From positions 1 to 13,602 of the forward strand of contig CALBLZ010000150.1 of assembly GCA_937895715.1 (NCBI GenBank): DNA of 13,602 nucleotides, given 5' to 3'. Positions 5,748-12,520 of the stretch are shown piece by piece; the stretch's first letter is position 1, and each line of letters opens with the position of its first letter. The DNA comes from an uncultured Candidatus Berkelbacteria bacterium (GTDB lineage Bacteria; Patescibacteriota; UBA1384; CAILIB01). The notes below the pieces were generated by a model, which searched no databases, had not been told where the DNA came from, and saw nothing but the letters and a program-made list of their open reading frames with translations. The translations under genes and the position numbers were made by a program.

Positions 5748-7226
5748 ATGTCTCGCACCATCACCAAACAACCTGCGCTTCTGCAACGGCTCCGATTAGC
5801 CGGCCAGTTTAGCCTCCTTATTGGTGTTGGTCTCCTCGCAACTGGTTGCAGCTCTGGAAGCAGCACAGATACCACTTCAACTACAAATACAATCGAAATC
5901 CGTATTTGGCGCATGGGCCAAGCCCCACAGGATAATAACCTGCTCTCTCGTCAGATTAAGAGCTTTAAAAAGAAGTATTCCTCAGCCAAGTTGAACATAG
6001 AGTTCACACCAGTCAGTGCAGCAACCTACGAAAACGACGCCCTGCGCTCCATGGCTGCCCGCACTGGCCCTGAGATTTGGAGCCTCCCAAGCGACTGGAT
6101 TGGCGATCACACCCCCCGCATTAGCACCCTTCCCGATAACTACTTCTTTGCTCGTGACAAGAACGGTAAGGTTGCCAAAACTGGTCCAAACCCAGTCGAC
6201 CAAGTACGCGAGCTCTTTCCAGCAGGTATTGTCGAGCAGATTCTTACCACCGATGGGAAACGTGTATACGGAATCCCAACCGAGGTTGAAGGCCTCATGC
6301 TGTACTACAACTCTGACCTCTATTCCCAAGCTGTTGATGATTTCAGATCATCTCTTGGCGCCAGGCCTAGTGTAGACCAGATAAAGCCGGTTGAGACTAT
6401 CCTTTCCAACCCCCCTGCAACCTGGCGAGATCTAGTGGAACAAGCAAAGTATCTAAACCGACGCAGTGGGGCAAATATTCTACGCAGTGCCATTGCTCTG
6501 GGAACAGCAGACAATGTAGGGCCAGCCAACGACATCTTGCAGCTCTTAATGCTTCAAAATGGTGCGCAGGTTGTGAGTAGCGACCGCCGCAACGCGCTGT
6601 TTAACGCGCCAATCACCACTCCGGCTGGAGTAAAGTTGGTGCCAGGCGAAGAAGCGCTAAAGTTTTATGCCTCTTTCTCCAATCCAGACTCTGCTGTGTA
6701 CTCGTGGAACAGCAGTATGCCCCAAGCCATCGATGCGTTCGGCCAGGGCAAGGTCGCAATGATTATTGGCTACGGCGATATTGAACAGCAGCTGGCCATC
6801 AAGTATCCGCGGTTCGACTTTGATAAAGCTCCCGTTCCACAAAACTCGCTTACCGAGCCAGCAGTTAACCTTATCCGCTTTGCTGTAGACACGGTAACAC
6901 GCGCCCCAAAGAACGATACCGATAAAGCTGGCGCTTTTGCTTTTCTCAATACCTACACCGAAATTGGTTCAGTAGGTAGTATCGCTGGCTCAACTGGCAA
7001 ACTCTCACCGTACAAGGCTACCCTTGAGAAATCAGGCCGCCAGAGCGCATTTGCTCAGCAAGTACTCACCGGCAAGGCAGTGTACAAGCGCTCTCGTACT
7101 GAATTTGACGAAACCTTCCGCCAGATAATCGTTGACACTACAGTTAATCGTGTTGCTCCGATCACCTCACTCAATGTGGGTGTAGAAAAGATTACTACCA
7201 TACTACAGAAGCCTGATAGTCTATGA
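5748..7226 (+). CDS. Extracellular solute-binding lipoprotein (family 1, sugar-binding-like)
   Basis: 492 residues. An N-terminal signal with basic residues and a hydrophobic core ends LLATGC, placing the lipid-attachment Cys at 34. The -3 residue is Ala rather than the usual Leu, a mild deviation. A Ser/Thr-rich linker follows, then the solute-binding fold: IEIRIWRMGQ, KYSSAKLNIEFTPV, VYGIPTEVEGLMLYYNSDLY, TWRDLVEQAKYL and, later, FGQGKVAMIIGYGDIEQQLA. These match family 1 (MalE-like) sugar receptors of ABC importers. No permease or ATPase gene lies in the window. Instead the gene is embedded in an operon with pilin-like proteins: 2 nt after galU, and its TGA stop overlaps the next ATG (ATGA). 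Ligand unknown. The protein could serve as a surface receptor rather than a transporter part; that is inference. Confidence 0.9.
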   Translation: MSRTITKQPALLQRLRLAGQFSLLIGVGLLATGCSSGSSTDTTSTTNTIEIRIWRMGQAPQDNNLLSRQIKSFKKKYSSAKLNIEFTPVSAATYENDALRSMAARTGPEIWSLPSDWIGDHTPRISTLPDNYFFARDKNGKVAKTGPNPVDQVRELFPAGIVEQILTTDGKRVYGIPTEVEGLMLYYNSDLYSQAVDDFRSSLGARPSVDQIKPVETILSNPPATWRDLVEQAKYLNRRSGANILRSAIALGTADNVGPANDILQLLMLQNGAQVVSSDRRNALFNAPITTPAGVKLVPGEEALKFYASFSNPDSAVYSWNSSMPQAIDAFGQGKVAMIIGYGDIEQQLAIKYPRFDFDKAPVPQNSLTEPAVNLIRFAVDTVTRAPKNDTDKAGAFAFLNTYTEIGSVGSIAGSTGKLSPYKATLEKSGRQSAFAQQVLTGKAVYKRSRTEFDETFRQIIVDTTVNRVAPITSLNVGVEKITTILQKPDSL

Positions 7227-7534
7227 AGACTCTCCTGCTCCAAGTTGGCAGCCTACTCCCCACGGCCGACCCTCGTTTGGCTGATCCAGGACTCAGCCCA
7301 AATGTTGCTGCTGGCATCCTGATTAACCAGGTGCTCAATATTCTCCTGGCTATCACCATCCCTTTAGCCACTGTGGGAATAATCGCGATTGCATTCCAGA
7401 TGGTGACTGCCAATGGCAAACCAGACGCCATGGTAAAACTTAAAAAGTATATGGGGTACCTGGTAGTAGGCATCGTTTTGGTCGTAGGAGCCCTGGTGTT
7501 CCTTCGCACATTCATTAGGGCAGCACTCGGTTAG
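7223..7534 (+). CDS. Small two-helix membrane protein, divergent T4SS-pilin-like paralog 1
   Basis: 103 residues. Two predicted membrane helices, about 34-60 and 76-97, are joined by a short basic loop (NGKPDAMVKLKKY, 64-76). This is the topology and charge pattern of the TrbC/VirB2-like 'T4SS pilin' proteins encoded just downstream, although the core GD-KK-EAR motif is degenerate here: GKPDAM-KLKK replaces it. The N terminus is short and less clearly a cleavable signal. The start ATG overlaps the preceding stop by 4 nt and the next gene starts 1 nt after its TAG, so translation is coupled. Family membership is inferred from topology and context; function unknown. It could be a minor subunit or a membrane anchor of the assembly. 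Confidence 0.75.
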   Translation: MKTLLLQVGSLLPTADPRLADPGLSPNVAAGILINQVLNILLAITIPLATVGIIAIAFQMVTANGKPDAMVKLKKYMGYLVVGIVLVVGALVFLRTFIRAALG

Positions 7535-7535
7535 T

Positions 7536-8189
7536 ATGACTCACAAACCTCGACGCTTTCTCGGCAAGATCGCCCCGGCTCAGGCACCACGCCAGCAGAA
7601 CGCCCAGCGCGCTCCGCGGAGTGCAAGCAGTGTCTGGTCACTCTTTTTTCTGTTACCGGTTGTACTTGGTGCTGTTCTGATCACCCAACCTACTTTCAAT
7701 TCATCCGAAAACAACCAGAACACATCCCCTCGCAGTGGAGAACTCCGTGACAGCAGTGGCCCTCTCAACCGAACCCTCGGCGCTAATCCGGTAGTCCCAG
7801 CAGTTGGTGTCTGCGAGCGGCTGCTCAATGATATAAAGGCTGCTCCGCTGTTCCCGTTTATACCGGATGTCCTTCTCTCTAAAGACCCAACCGGGTGTAG
7901 ACCCGCAGTATGGAGCCGCTCGGTCATTCTATTCTTACTCTACCGTGGCCTTGCGCTGCTCAACTGGTTTGCTGCTGGATTAGCAATTATTCTCACTGTT
8001 GTCGCCGGTCTGTACTACATGGCAGGGTTTGCAAATGAAAACACGGTTAAAACAGGCAAGAAGTTCCTGGTGGGCGTGTACGTAGGGGTAGCCATTATTC
8101 TCTTTGCGCAGCTACTGGTGCGAGCCACCTTCAGCGCCCTCAATCCCGGCCGCGTTGAGGACGCAATTAGCGAACAGCTAAACAATTAG
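7536..8189 (+). CDS. Pilin-like membrane protein with long N-terminal extension (paralog 2)
   Basis: 217 residues, about twice its neighbours. A basic, Gln/Ala-rich cytoplasmic tail (1-30) precedes a membrane helix (about 33-50). An 80-residue hydrophilic segment follows, rich in Ser/Asn and probably external, carrying two cysteines (C93, C121) that could form a disulfide. The C-terminal part (about 129-200) is a two-helix hairpin whose middle, YYMAGFANENTVKTGKKFLVGVYVG, parallels the pilin hairpins of the adjacent genes. So the protein reads as a pilin-like hairpin fused to an anchored extracellular domain. It starts 1 nt after the previous gene and ends 2 nt before the next. No family recognised for the extension; function unknown. 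Confidence 0.75.
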   Translation: MTHKPRRFLGKIAPAQAPRQQNAQRAPRSASSVWSLFFLLPVVLGAVLITQPTFNSSENNQNTSPRSGELRDSSGPLNRTLGANPVVPAVGVCERLLNDIKAAPLFPFIPDVLLSKDPTGCRPAVWSRSVILFLLYRGLALLNWFAAGLAIILTVVAGLYYMAGFANENTVKTGKKFLVGVYVGVAIILFAQLLVRATFSALNPGRVEDAISEQLNN

Positions 8190-8191
8190 GT

Positions 8192-8584
8192 ATGCCCCAT
8201 CTCCTTACTTCCTATGTGACGCTAGCTGCTGTCTGGATACTGCTTCTGCCCTCCCAGGCACAGGCTGCGCTCATCCCAGACCCGGGTAACGCATTCACGA
8301 GTGGCGCAAATACAACTCGCCTGACTAACCCTACACTCGGTTACAATAATATTGAGGGCATCTGGAACCGCTTCCTTGCAACTGCCTTCCTGGTATTCGG
8401 GGCAATTGCGCTCATCTATATGATCTGGAACTCCATACGCTATATATCTAGCAATGGGGACCCAAAAAAGATCCAGGAGGCACGTCAAGGGATTATCTAT
8501 TCCTCGCTTGCAATTGTGATTATTGTCACCGCCTACTTCATAATAAATTTCATTATCGGCGCTGCCGAATTACTATTTAACTAG
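8192..8584 (+). CDS. T4SS-pilin-like (TrbC/VirB2-type) membrane protein, paralog 3
   Basis: 130 residues. A signal peptide ends near SQAQA-A (about residue 25). A roughly 30-residue external segment follows, then two membrane helices (about 59-80 and 100-122). The core NSIRYISSNGDPKKIQEARQGIIYSSLAIVIIVTAYFI (80-117) matches the shared motif of this set: I-W-x-G/S-x-R/K-Y, then G-D-x-K-K, EAR and YFI. Family knowledge: VirB2/TrbC pilins are small signal-peptide-bearing two-helix proteins assembled into conjugative or type IV secretion pili; many such genes in Patescibacteria are uncharacterised. It lies 2 nt after paralog 2 and 4 nt before paralog 4, with no ribosome binding site of its own. 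Confidence 0.85.
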   Translation: MPHLLTSYVTLAAVWILLLPSQAQAALIPDPGNAFTSGANTTRLTNPTLGYNNIEGIWNRFLATAFLVFGAIALIYMIWNSIRYISSNGDPKKIQEARQGIIYSSLAIVIIVTAYFIINFIIGAAELLFN

Positions 8585-8588
8585 CCCT

Positions 8589-9011
8589 ATGTACGAGAAA
8601 ATATCCACCCTTTCGAGGCGCCTAGCAGCGGTCTGCGGAACAGCATACCTACTACTAGCGGATTCTGTCCTAGCCGGCACAGCTAACATACCTGACGTAC
8701 GACCCACCGACCCAGGAACTGTAGGTCCAGTGACTGGTGTAGCCAACAACTTAGTAACCTCAGCGCTTAACATCCTAATTTTCATTGCTGGAGCAGTCGC
8801 GGTTATCTTTGTGATCTGGGGTGGCTACAAGTACATTACATCAGCAGGCGACCCAAAGAAGGGCGAAGAGGCGCGCAAAACCATTATCAACGCCATGATT
8901 GGTATCATGATTGTAGTAGCCTCTTACTTCATTGTTCGTGTAGCAATTAGCGCAGGACAGACCGTCACCACGGTAGACAGTGGTATAAATGGAGCAATTA
9001 GGTTCAGGTAA
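8589..9011 (+). CDS. T4SS-pilin-like (TrbC/VirB2-type) membrane protein, paralog 4
   Basis: 140 residues. Signal peptide ending near DSVLA-G (about 29), external linker with Pro/Thr/Gly (30-55), helix 1 (58-78, IFIAGAVAVIFVIWGG), polar loop YKYITSAGDPKKGEEARK (80-97), helix 2 (98-118, ending SYFIVRVAI). It aligns without gaps with the protein at 9082-9495 across the hairpin, both having NxxLF/IFxAGAVAVI at residue 61 and GD-KK at 87-91, so the two arose by duplication. It is the last gene of the tightly packed operon: 4 nt after paralog 3, and followed immediately by a strong promoter for the next paralog. Predicted role is membrane pilin or surface subunit; unproven. Confidence 0.87.
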   Translation: MYEKISTLSRRLAAVCGTAYLLLADSVLAGTANIPDVRPTDPGTVGPVTGVANNLVTSALNILIFIAGAVAVIFVIWGGYKYITSAGDPKKGEEARKTIINAMIGIMIVVASYFIVRVAISAGQTVTTVDSGINGAIRFR

Positions 9012-9012
9012 T

Positions 9013-9042
9013 TTGACATCTCTATCTGACCGAATCTAGAAT
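9013..9042 (+). promoter_or_regulatory. Strong sigma70-type promoter for the fifth pilin-like gene
   Basis: A perfect TTGACA (9013-9018), 18-nt spacer, TAGAAT (9037-9042). It begins 2 nt after the stop codon of paralog 4. Predicted transcription start is near 9049, leaving a 33-nt leader that carries AAGGAGG (9071-9077) four bases before the ATG. One of the best promoter and ribosome-site combinations in the window. Confidence 0.75.
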
Positions 9043-9081
9043 AGATACATAACTTTGATTAATACCTTCTAAGGAGGCCAC

Positions 9082-9495
9082 ATGCGATCCGCAATAACTA
9101 CTTGGTCATCTCGACTACTCGCCAGCACAATGGTTCTGGCTGCAACCGCCAGCACAACCCTTGCTGCAAGCTTCGACATCTTGAACCCAGATGAAAACGC
9201 GGGAAAAGGCTCTCTAAACAACTTTGAAGGATTTGCCGGAAACGCCTTCCAGTCGGTAATTAACATTATCCTCTTCGTAGCTGGCGCCGTAGCTGTTATT
9301 TACCTCATCTGGGCCGGTTTCCGCTACATCACTGCCGGTGGCGATACTAAGAAGGCAGATGAAGCGCGCAAGGGTATTATTAACGCCATCATTGGTATCA
9401 TTGTAATTGTCGCAGCCTACTTCATTGTTCGTGTAGCAGTAAGTGCCGGCACAGCTACTACCGACATCGACAGCACGGGCCAAATATTTGAATAA
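9082..9495 (+). CDS. T4SS-pilin-like (TrbC/VirB2-type) membrane protein, paralog 5, probably highly expressed
   Basis: 137 residues. Signal peptide with an Ala/Thr-rich core, cleavage likely near TTLA-AS (28-29). External segment FDILNPDENAGKG with NNFEGF, helix 1 (58-78), loop FRYITAGGDTKKADEARKG (80-98), helix 2 (98-118, ending AYFIVRVAV), acidic tail. It is near-identical in layout to paralog 4. Unlike the other paralogs in the operon it has its own TTGACA promoter, a canonical AAGGAGG and an immediate strong terminator, so it forms a separate single-gene transcript. That is what one would expect of a major structural subunit made in excess over the minor ones; this is inference. Confidence 0.88.
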   Translation: MRSAITTWSSRLLASTMVLAATASTTLAASFDILNPDENAGKGSLNNFEGFAGNAFQSVINIILFVAGAVAVIYLIWAGFRYITAGGDTKKADEARKGIINAIIGIIVIVAAYFIVRVAVSAGTATTDIDSTGQIFE

Positions 9496-9507
9496 GCACG
9501 CTTATTC

Positions 9508-9541
9508 AAAAAGAACTCCGGGAAACCGGAGTTCTTTTTTT
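9508..9541. terminator. Bidirectional intrinsic terminator
   Basis: AAAAAGAACTCCGG (9508-9521), GAAA tetraloop, CCGGAGTTCTTTTT (9526-9539), continuing to a seven-T tract. The 14-bp stem has a stable GNRA loop. The A-tract on the other side makes it usable by the convergent division-protein gene too. A smaller hairpin, GAATAAG/CTTATTC (9490-9507), overlaps the stop codon just upstream. Confidence 0.9.
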
Positions 9542-9553
9542 ATCTTCTTTTTT

Positions 9554-9952
9554 CTATAGAAGCTCATCTGCCCAGAGTCGCCAGTTAGGTGTAGGCACCG
9601 CCGTTGGTTTAGCCACTACTGTTCCCACTACCCGGGTATCGACATCGAGCTGGGCAACCTTACTCGACTCGGGTAGTGCATATACAGTTTCCCCTGGTCG
9701 CACCAGAAGCAGAGCGCGACGCAATTCTTTTTCTTTAAAGGCATCAGTGCGGTAGTAGACGACAAGCGACTCTAGTCGACTGCGCTCAAGCTGCACAGCT
9801 GCAAGTTGCTGTTGTAGCTGAAGAATCTCCTCTTGGGAGTTGTAATTACGAAGTGCTGCCTGGCCTGCTGAGTACCCGAGGTAGGTGGCAATAATCACAA
9901 AAGCAACGTAGGCGCCGTACGCTTGTAGGAGAGCTGAAACTTTTGTCTGCAT
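9554..9952 (-). CDS. DivIC/FtsB-like septum formation initiator family protein
   Basis: 132 residues from ATG 9952. A short cytoplasmic start is followed by one membrane helix (about 10-28, YVAFVIIATYLGYSAG). A coiled coil follows (about 35-60, EEILQLQQQLAAVQLERSRLESLV), then YYRTDAFKEKELRRALLLVRPGETVYALPE, the conserved block after the coil in DivIC/FtsB (Y-x-T/D, E-x-A/L-R, L-x-x-V-x-P-G-E). Family knowledge: these bitopic proteins join FtsL and FtsQ/DivIB in the divisome at the septum. An in-frame GTG at 9985 would add 11 residues, but a TGG-TATACT extended -10 box lies between the two starts and ends 7 nt before ATG 9952, so the shorter, possibly leaderless form is preferred. Convergent with paralog 5. 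Confidence 0.88.
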   Translation of the reverse strand: MQTKVSALLQAYGAYVAFVIIATYLGYSAGQAALRNYNSQEEILQLQQQLAAVQLERSRLESLVVYYRTDAFKEKELRRALLLVRPGETVYALPESSKVAQLDVDTRVVGTVVAKPTAVPTPNWRLWADELL

Positions 9953-9959
9953 TGCCTGT

Positions 9960-9968
9960 AGTATACCA
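9960..9968 (-). promoter_or_regulatory. Extended -10 promoter for the DivIC-like gene (leaderless type)
   Basis: Minus strand TGG-TATACT, then ACAGGCA, then ATG 9952. The core TATACTACAGG is identical to that before the antiporter gene (10655-10665). Predicted transcription would begin at or within a base or two of the start codon. No good -35 was seen. Confidence 0.55.
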
Positions 9969-10014
9969 GAGCAGACGGGTAGCACAGAGGTATGTAACGA
10001 CTTCGCGCAGAGGC

Positions 10015-10560
10015 TTACCGGGCGCCAAACATTTGTACTGTCACAAGCTGAGTAGCACCGGCTGCATCGGTAGTTTCAATGGTGGCGTAGCCAACATCGG
10101 TATATCGATCCGAGAGTAAGTTGGCCTTATGTGATGGACTGTTGTACCAAGCTGCGGTGATGCCCTGAGCAGTCTTGAAACCACGAGCAAGGTTTTCACC
10201 AGCTACCGAATACTTGTAGCCAGCTTCGGTAATGAAATCCCAAGGCGCCTTGTTATCATCAGGGCGAAAGTGATCCCAGTATCCTCGAGCGAGCATGTCT
10301 GCAGCCTTGCTTTCAGCTGCCTGCATCAGGTTAGGGTTTAGCGAGAGAGGAGCACGACCTGCAGAACGACGAATTGCATTGGTTTCTGAAAGGAAAGCCT
10401 CGGGTGAGAGGTCGTCTAACGCCCCCTGCGTTGCGACAGAACTCACGGTAGGCAACGTTGTTGCATATACGGGAACTACGGGAATCATCCCGTAGGTAAG
10501 CGCCGCACCAGAGGCGAGTGTGAAGATCTGACGGATTACAACCGAAAGCGTACGATTCAT
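10015..10560 (-). CDS. Secreted CAP-domain (SCP/PR-1, YkwD-like) protein
   Basis: 181 residues from ATG 10560. An N-terminal signal or anchor (about 12-33, ending PVYA-T) precedes a CAP domain (about 52-181): FLSETNAIRRSAGRAPLSLNPNLMQAAESKAADML, then WDHFRPD with H97, GENLARG with E122, AWYNSPSHKANLL with H144, and DVGYA. These give the conserved His/Glu cavity residues of the superfamily. Family knowledge: bacterial CAP proteins are exported, and their biochemical role is mostly unknown. An upstream in-frame start at 10623 would overlap the promoter (-10 at 10606-10611), so the ATG at 10560 is preferred. The leader is very A-rich and lacks a clear ribosome binding site. Ends 62 nt upstream of the DivIC-like start. 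Confidence 0.92.
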   Translation of the reverse strand: MNRTLSVVIRQIFTLASGAALTYGMIPVVPVYATTLPTVSSVATQGALDDLSPEAFLSETNAIRRSAGRAPLSLNPNLMQAAESKAADMLARGYWDHFRPDDNKAPWDFITEAGYKYSVAGENLARGFKTAQGITAAWYNSPSHKANLLSDRYTDVGYATIETTDAAGATQLVTVQMFGAR

Positions 10561-10605
10561 CTTTTTGTATTTTTTTATTTCCTTTTGTTTTGTGGAAATT
10601 AAATA

Positions 10606-10634
10606 AGTATACGTCAGAATCACCTATTTGTCAA
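10606..10634 (-). promoter_or_regulatory. Consensus sigma70-type promoter for the CAP-domain gene
   Basis: Minus strand TTGACA (10634-10629), exactly 17 nt, TATACT (10611-10606). Predicted start of transcription is near 10599, giving a leader of about 40 nt rich in A, with AAAAGGAAAT far upstream of the ATG. Its -35 overlaps the upstream region of the divergent antiporter promoter. Confidence 0.8.
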
Positions 10635-10651
10635 TGCTCTACAGGTTTACA

Positions 10652-10660
10652 TGCTATACT
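10652..10660 (+). promoter_or_regulatory. Extended -10 promoter for the antiporter gene (leaderless type)
   Basis: TGC-TATACT (10652-10660), then ACAGGT and the ATG at 10667. A possible -35, TTGTCA (10628-10633), is 21 nt away, which is too far for an ordinary promoter, so the extended -10 probably carries recognition. Shares TATACTACAGG with the DivIC-like gene. Confidence 0.55.
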
Positions 10661-10666
10661 ACAGGT

Positions 10667-12388
10667 ATGACTATCGGGGGCAGCGACTTATTCCTCAACG
10701 CCGGAGCGGCAATCGCTCTAGCGGCTATTTTTGGGTTACTCGCTCGCTATATTAAGTTTCCCCCACTGGTTGGGTATGTCGCTGCGGGCCTCTTGCTCAG
10801 CCCCCTCGCGGGCAGCTTTGTGCAGAACACGGCACTGCTGGACGAGTTAAAACATGTGAGCTTTGCGCTATTGGTATTTTTTGTAGGACTTGAGCTTAAT
10901 CCATTCCAACTGCGCGAGCAGATAAGAAGCTCGATAGTATTGGCCATTGTACAGATTGCTGGGAGCTTTGCTCTGGGGGTTGCACTGGGGTACATACTTG
11001 GGCTCCCGATAAGTAATGGGCTTGTGATTGGCCTTGCCCTTTCATTTACCTCTGGAGTTTCCGTCATCAAACTCCTCTCAGACAGTGGTGAGCTTAATAC
11101 TATCCACGGACGATCAGCAACATCACTCCTGCTGATACAGGATTTGCTGGCCTGTGTTGCGCTCGTACTACTCACAGGCCTAGCAGCAGATAGTTACTTG
11201 GGAGTGGCTGAACATGGCTTAGTGCTTGCAACTGAAGCAATCGCGTTGATAGTTGTTACATGGTACTGCGCCCGATACGCCTTGCCGTGGCTGTTTTCAT
11301 CTGTTGCCCGCAGCCCGGAGCTCCTTGCGATCTTTAGTATTGGATGGTTTTTTCTGTTCACCTTCGTCACAACCAGGTTTGATATGCCCGCAGAAGCAGG
11401 TGCCCTCCTGGCGGGTATTAGCCTAGCTGGCCTTCCTTACACTTCAGAGACCGTCGCTCGGCTACGGACCGTTCGGGATTTGGTAATTGTCTTCTCGTTT
11501 GTTGGACTTGGCAGCTCTATTGGAGCACTTGCCCCAGGAGACGGCTGGTTTGTACTCTTGGTAACCTTCTGTGTCGTAATTGTCCGACCTCTCATTAGCA
11601 TGGTTACTCTGGCAATTCATGGATTTCGAGCCCGAACTGCTTTCCTCGCAGGAATTACTCAGGGTCAGTTGAGCGAGTTCTCCCTGCTATTCCTAGCGAT
11701 CGCGGCAAGCAGCGGCTATATTGCCCCACGCTTGCAATCGCAGGTTAGCTGGGTGGTAGTGATCTCAATCATCATTACAAGTGCACTACACGCCTTTAGA
11801 AAGCCTCTCCTGGCCCATCTTGCAGGCTTTATCCGGCTCTTTGAGCGCGGGCACCACCTACACCGCGCTATGATCCGAGGTGATCACGAACAGCTAAAGC
11901 ATCATGCAATTCTAGTGGGATATCACCGGACCGGGTATCACATCTTGAAGGAGCTGCGCGAGCAGTCTATCCCTGTTCTCGTTATCGATATGGACCCCGA
12001 TATTGTACGCACGCTACGCAAAGAAGGAGTGCCCTGTATTTACGGCGATGTTGAGGATGAGCATATGATGATAGAGCACGGTAACCTGGCTGCTGCACGG
12101 ATAGTTGTGTCAACTCTGCCCCACAAGCCTGAAAATCTCTACTTGCTCGAGCTAACAAAGCGTTACGCCCCACACTCAAAGGTTATTCTCACAGCTCGCA
12201 ATATCGAAGATGCCCTCTCGTACTACAATCACGGCGCCGATTACGTGCTACTCCCGCACCTGGTGGGTAGCGAGCACATTGGTAGGCTCATTAAGGATGC
12301 AAGCAAGAACCCCGAGAAACTCACCCGAAGCACGACTGAACTCAGCAAACTAGAAGAGACTCTTGCCGACCGCCTCTACTACGAGTAA
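10667..12388 (+). CDS. Kef/CPA2-type monovalent cation:proton antiporter with RCK (TrkA-N) domain
   Basis: 573 residues. The first about 395 form a Na+/H+-exchanger-type membrane domain of roughly 12 helices: YIKFPPLVGYVAAGLLLSPLAG, HVSFALLVFFVGLELNP, SFTSGVSVIKLLSDSGELNTIHGRSATSLLLIQDLLA (contains the family's conserved Q-D), and LAGITQGQLSEFSLLFLA. A cytoplasmic linker leads to an RCK/TrkA-N domain (about 412-560): AILVGYHRTGYHI, VIDMDPDIVRTLRKEGV, YGDVEDEHMM, VVSTLP. The nucleotide-binding loop is G418-Y-H-R-T-G423, with His where the usual GxGxxG has Gly. Family knowledge: such proteins export K+ or Na+ in exchange for H+ under nucleotide or redox control. ATG 10667 is preferred over upstream starts because the -10 box ends 6 nt before it. 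Followed by a terminator. Confidence 0.92.
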   Translation: MTIGGSDLFLNAGAAIALAAIFGLLARYIKFPPLVGYVAAGLLLSPLAGSFVQNTALLDELKHVSFALLVFFVGLELNPFQLREQIRSSIVLAIVQIAGSFALGVALGYILGLPISNGLVIGLALSFTSGVSVIKLLSDSGELNTIHGRSATSLLLIQDLLACVALVLLTGLAADSYLGVAEHGLVLATEAIALIVVTWYCARYALPWLFSSVARSPELLAIFSIGWFFLFTFVTTRFDMPAEAGALLAGISLAGLPYTSETVARLRTVRDLVIVFSFVGLGSSIGALAPGDGWFVLLVTFCVVIVRPLISMVTLAIHGFRARTAFLAGITQGQLSEFSLLFLAIAASSGYIAPRLQSQVSWVVVISIIITSALHAFRKPLLAHLAGFIRLFERGHHLHRAMIRGDHEQLKHHAILVGYHRTGYHILKELREQSIPVLVIDMDPDIVRTLRKEGVPCIYGDVEDEHMMIEHGNLAAARIVVSTLPHKPENLYLLELTKRYAPHSKVILTARNIEDALSYYNHGADYVLLPHLVGSEHIGRLIKDASKNPEKLTRSTTELSKLEETLADRLYYE

Positions 12389-12406
12389 GGCATAGCAGCA
12401 CTCAGG

Positions 12407-12433
12407 AAGCCGCCCCGTGCTGGGCGGTTTTTT
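12407..12433 (+). terminator. Intrinsic terminator after the antiporter gene
   Basis: AAGCCGCCC (12407-12415), six-base loop, GGGCGGTTT (12422-12430) with one G-T pair, running into TTTTTT (12428-12433). About 20 nt after the stop codon. Confidence 0.85.
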
Positions 12434-12520
12434 ATTTATGTTCCACTCTTCCAGGTTTGATATATAAGTTTCATATAGTGTCATACAACTTTCCTATTCT
12501 GTTCGGTTTTACTTTTCCTC

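Noticed and set aside
7223..7226. TGA recoded as Gly, as in Gracilibacteria and Absconditabacteria
   Set aside because: TGA acts as the natural stop of the solute-binding protein in an ATGA overlap, and no other gene has in-frame TGA.
10561..10623. N-terminal extension of the CAP protein
   Set aside because: It would start upstream of the predicted transcription start, inside a consensus promoter.
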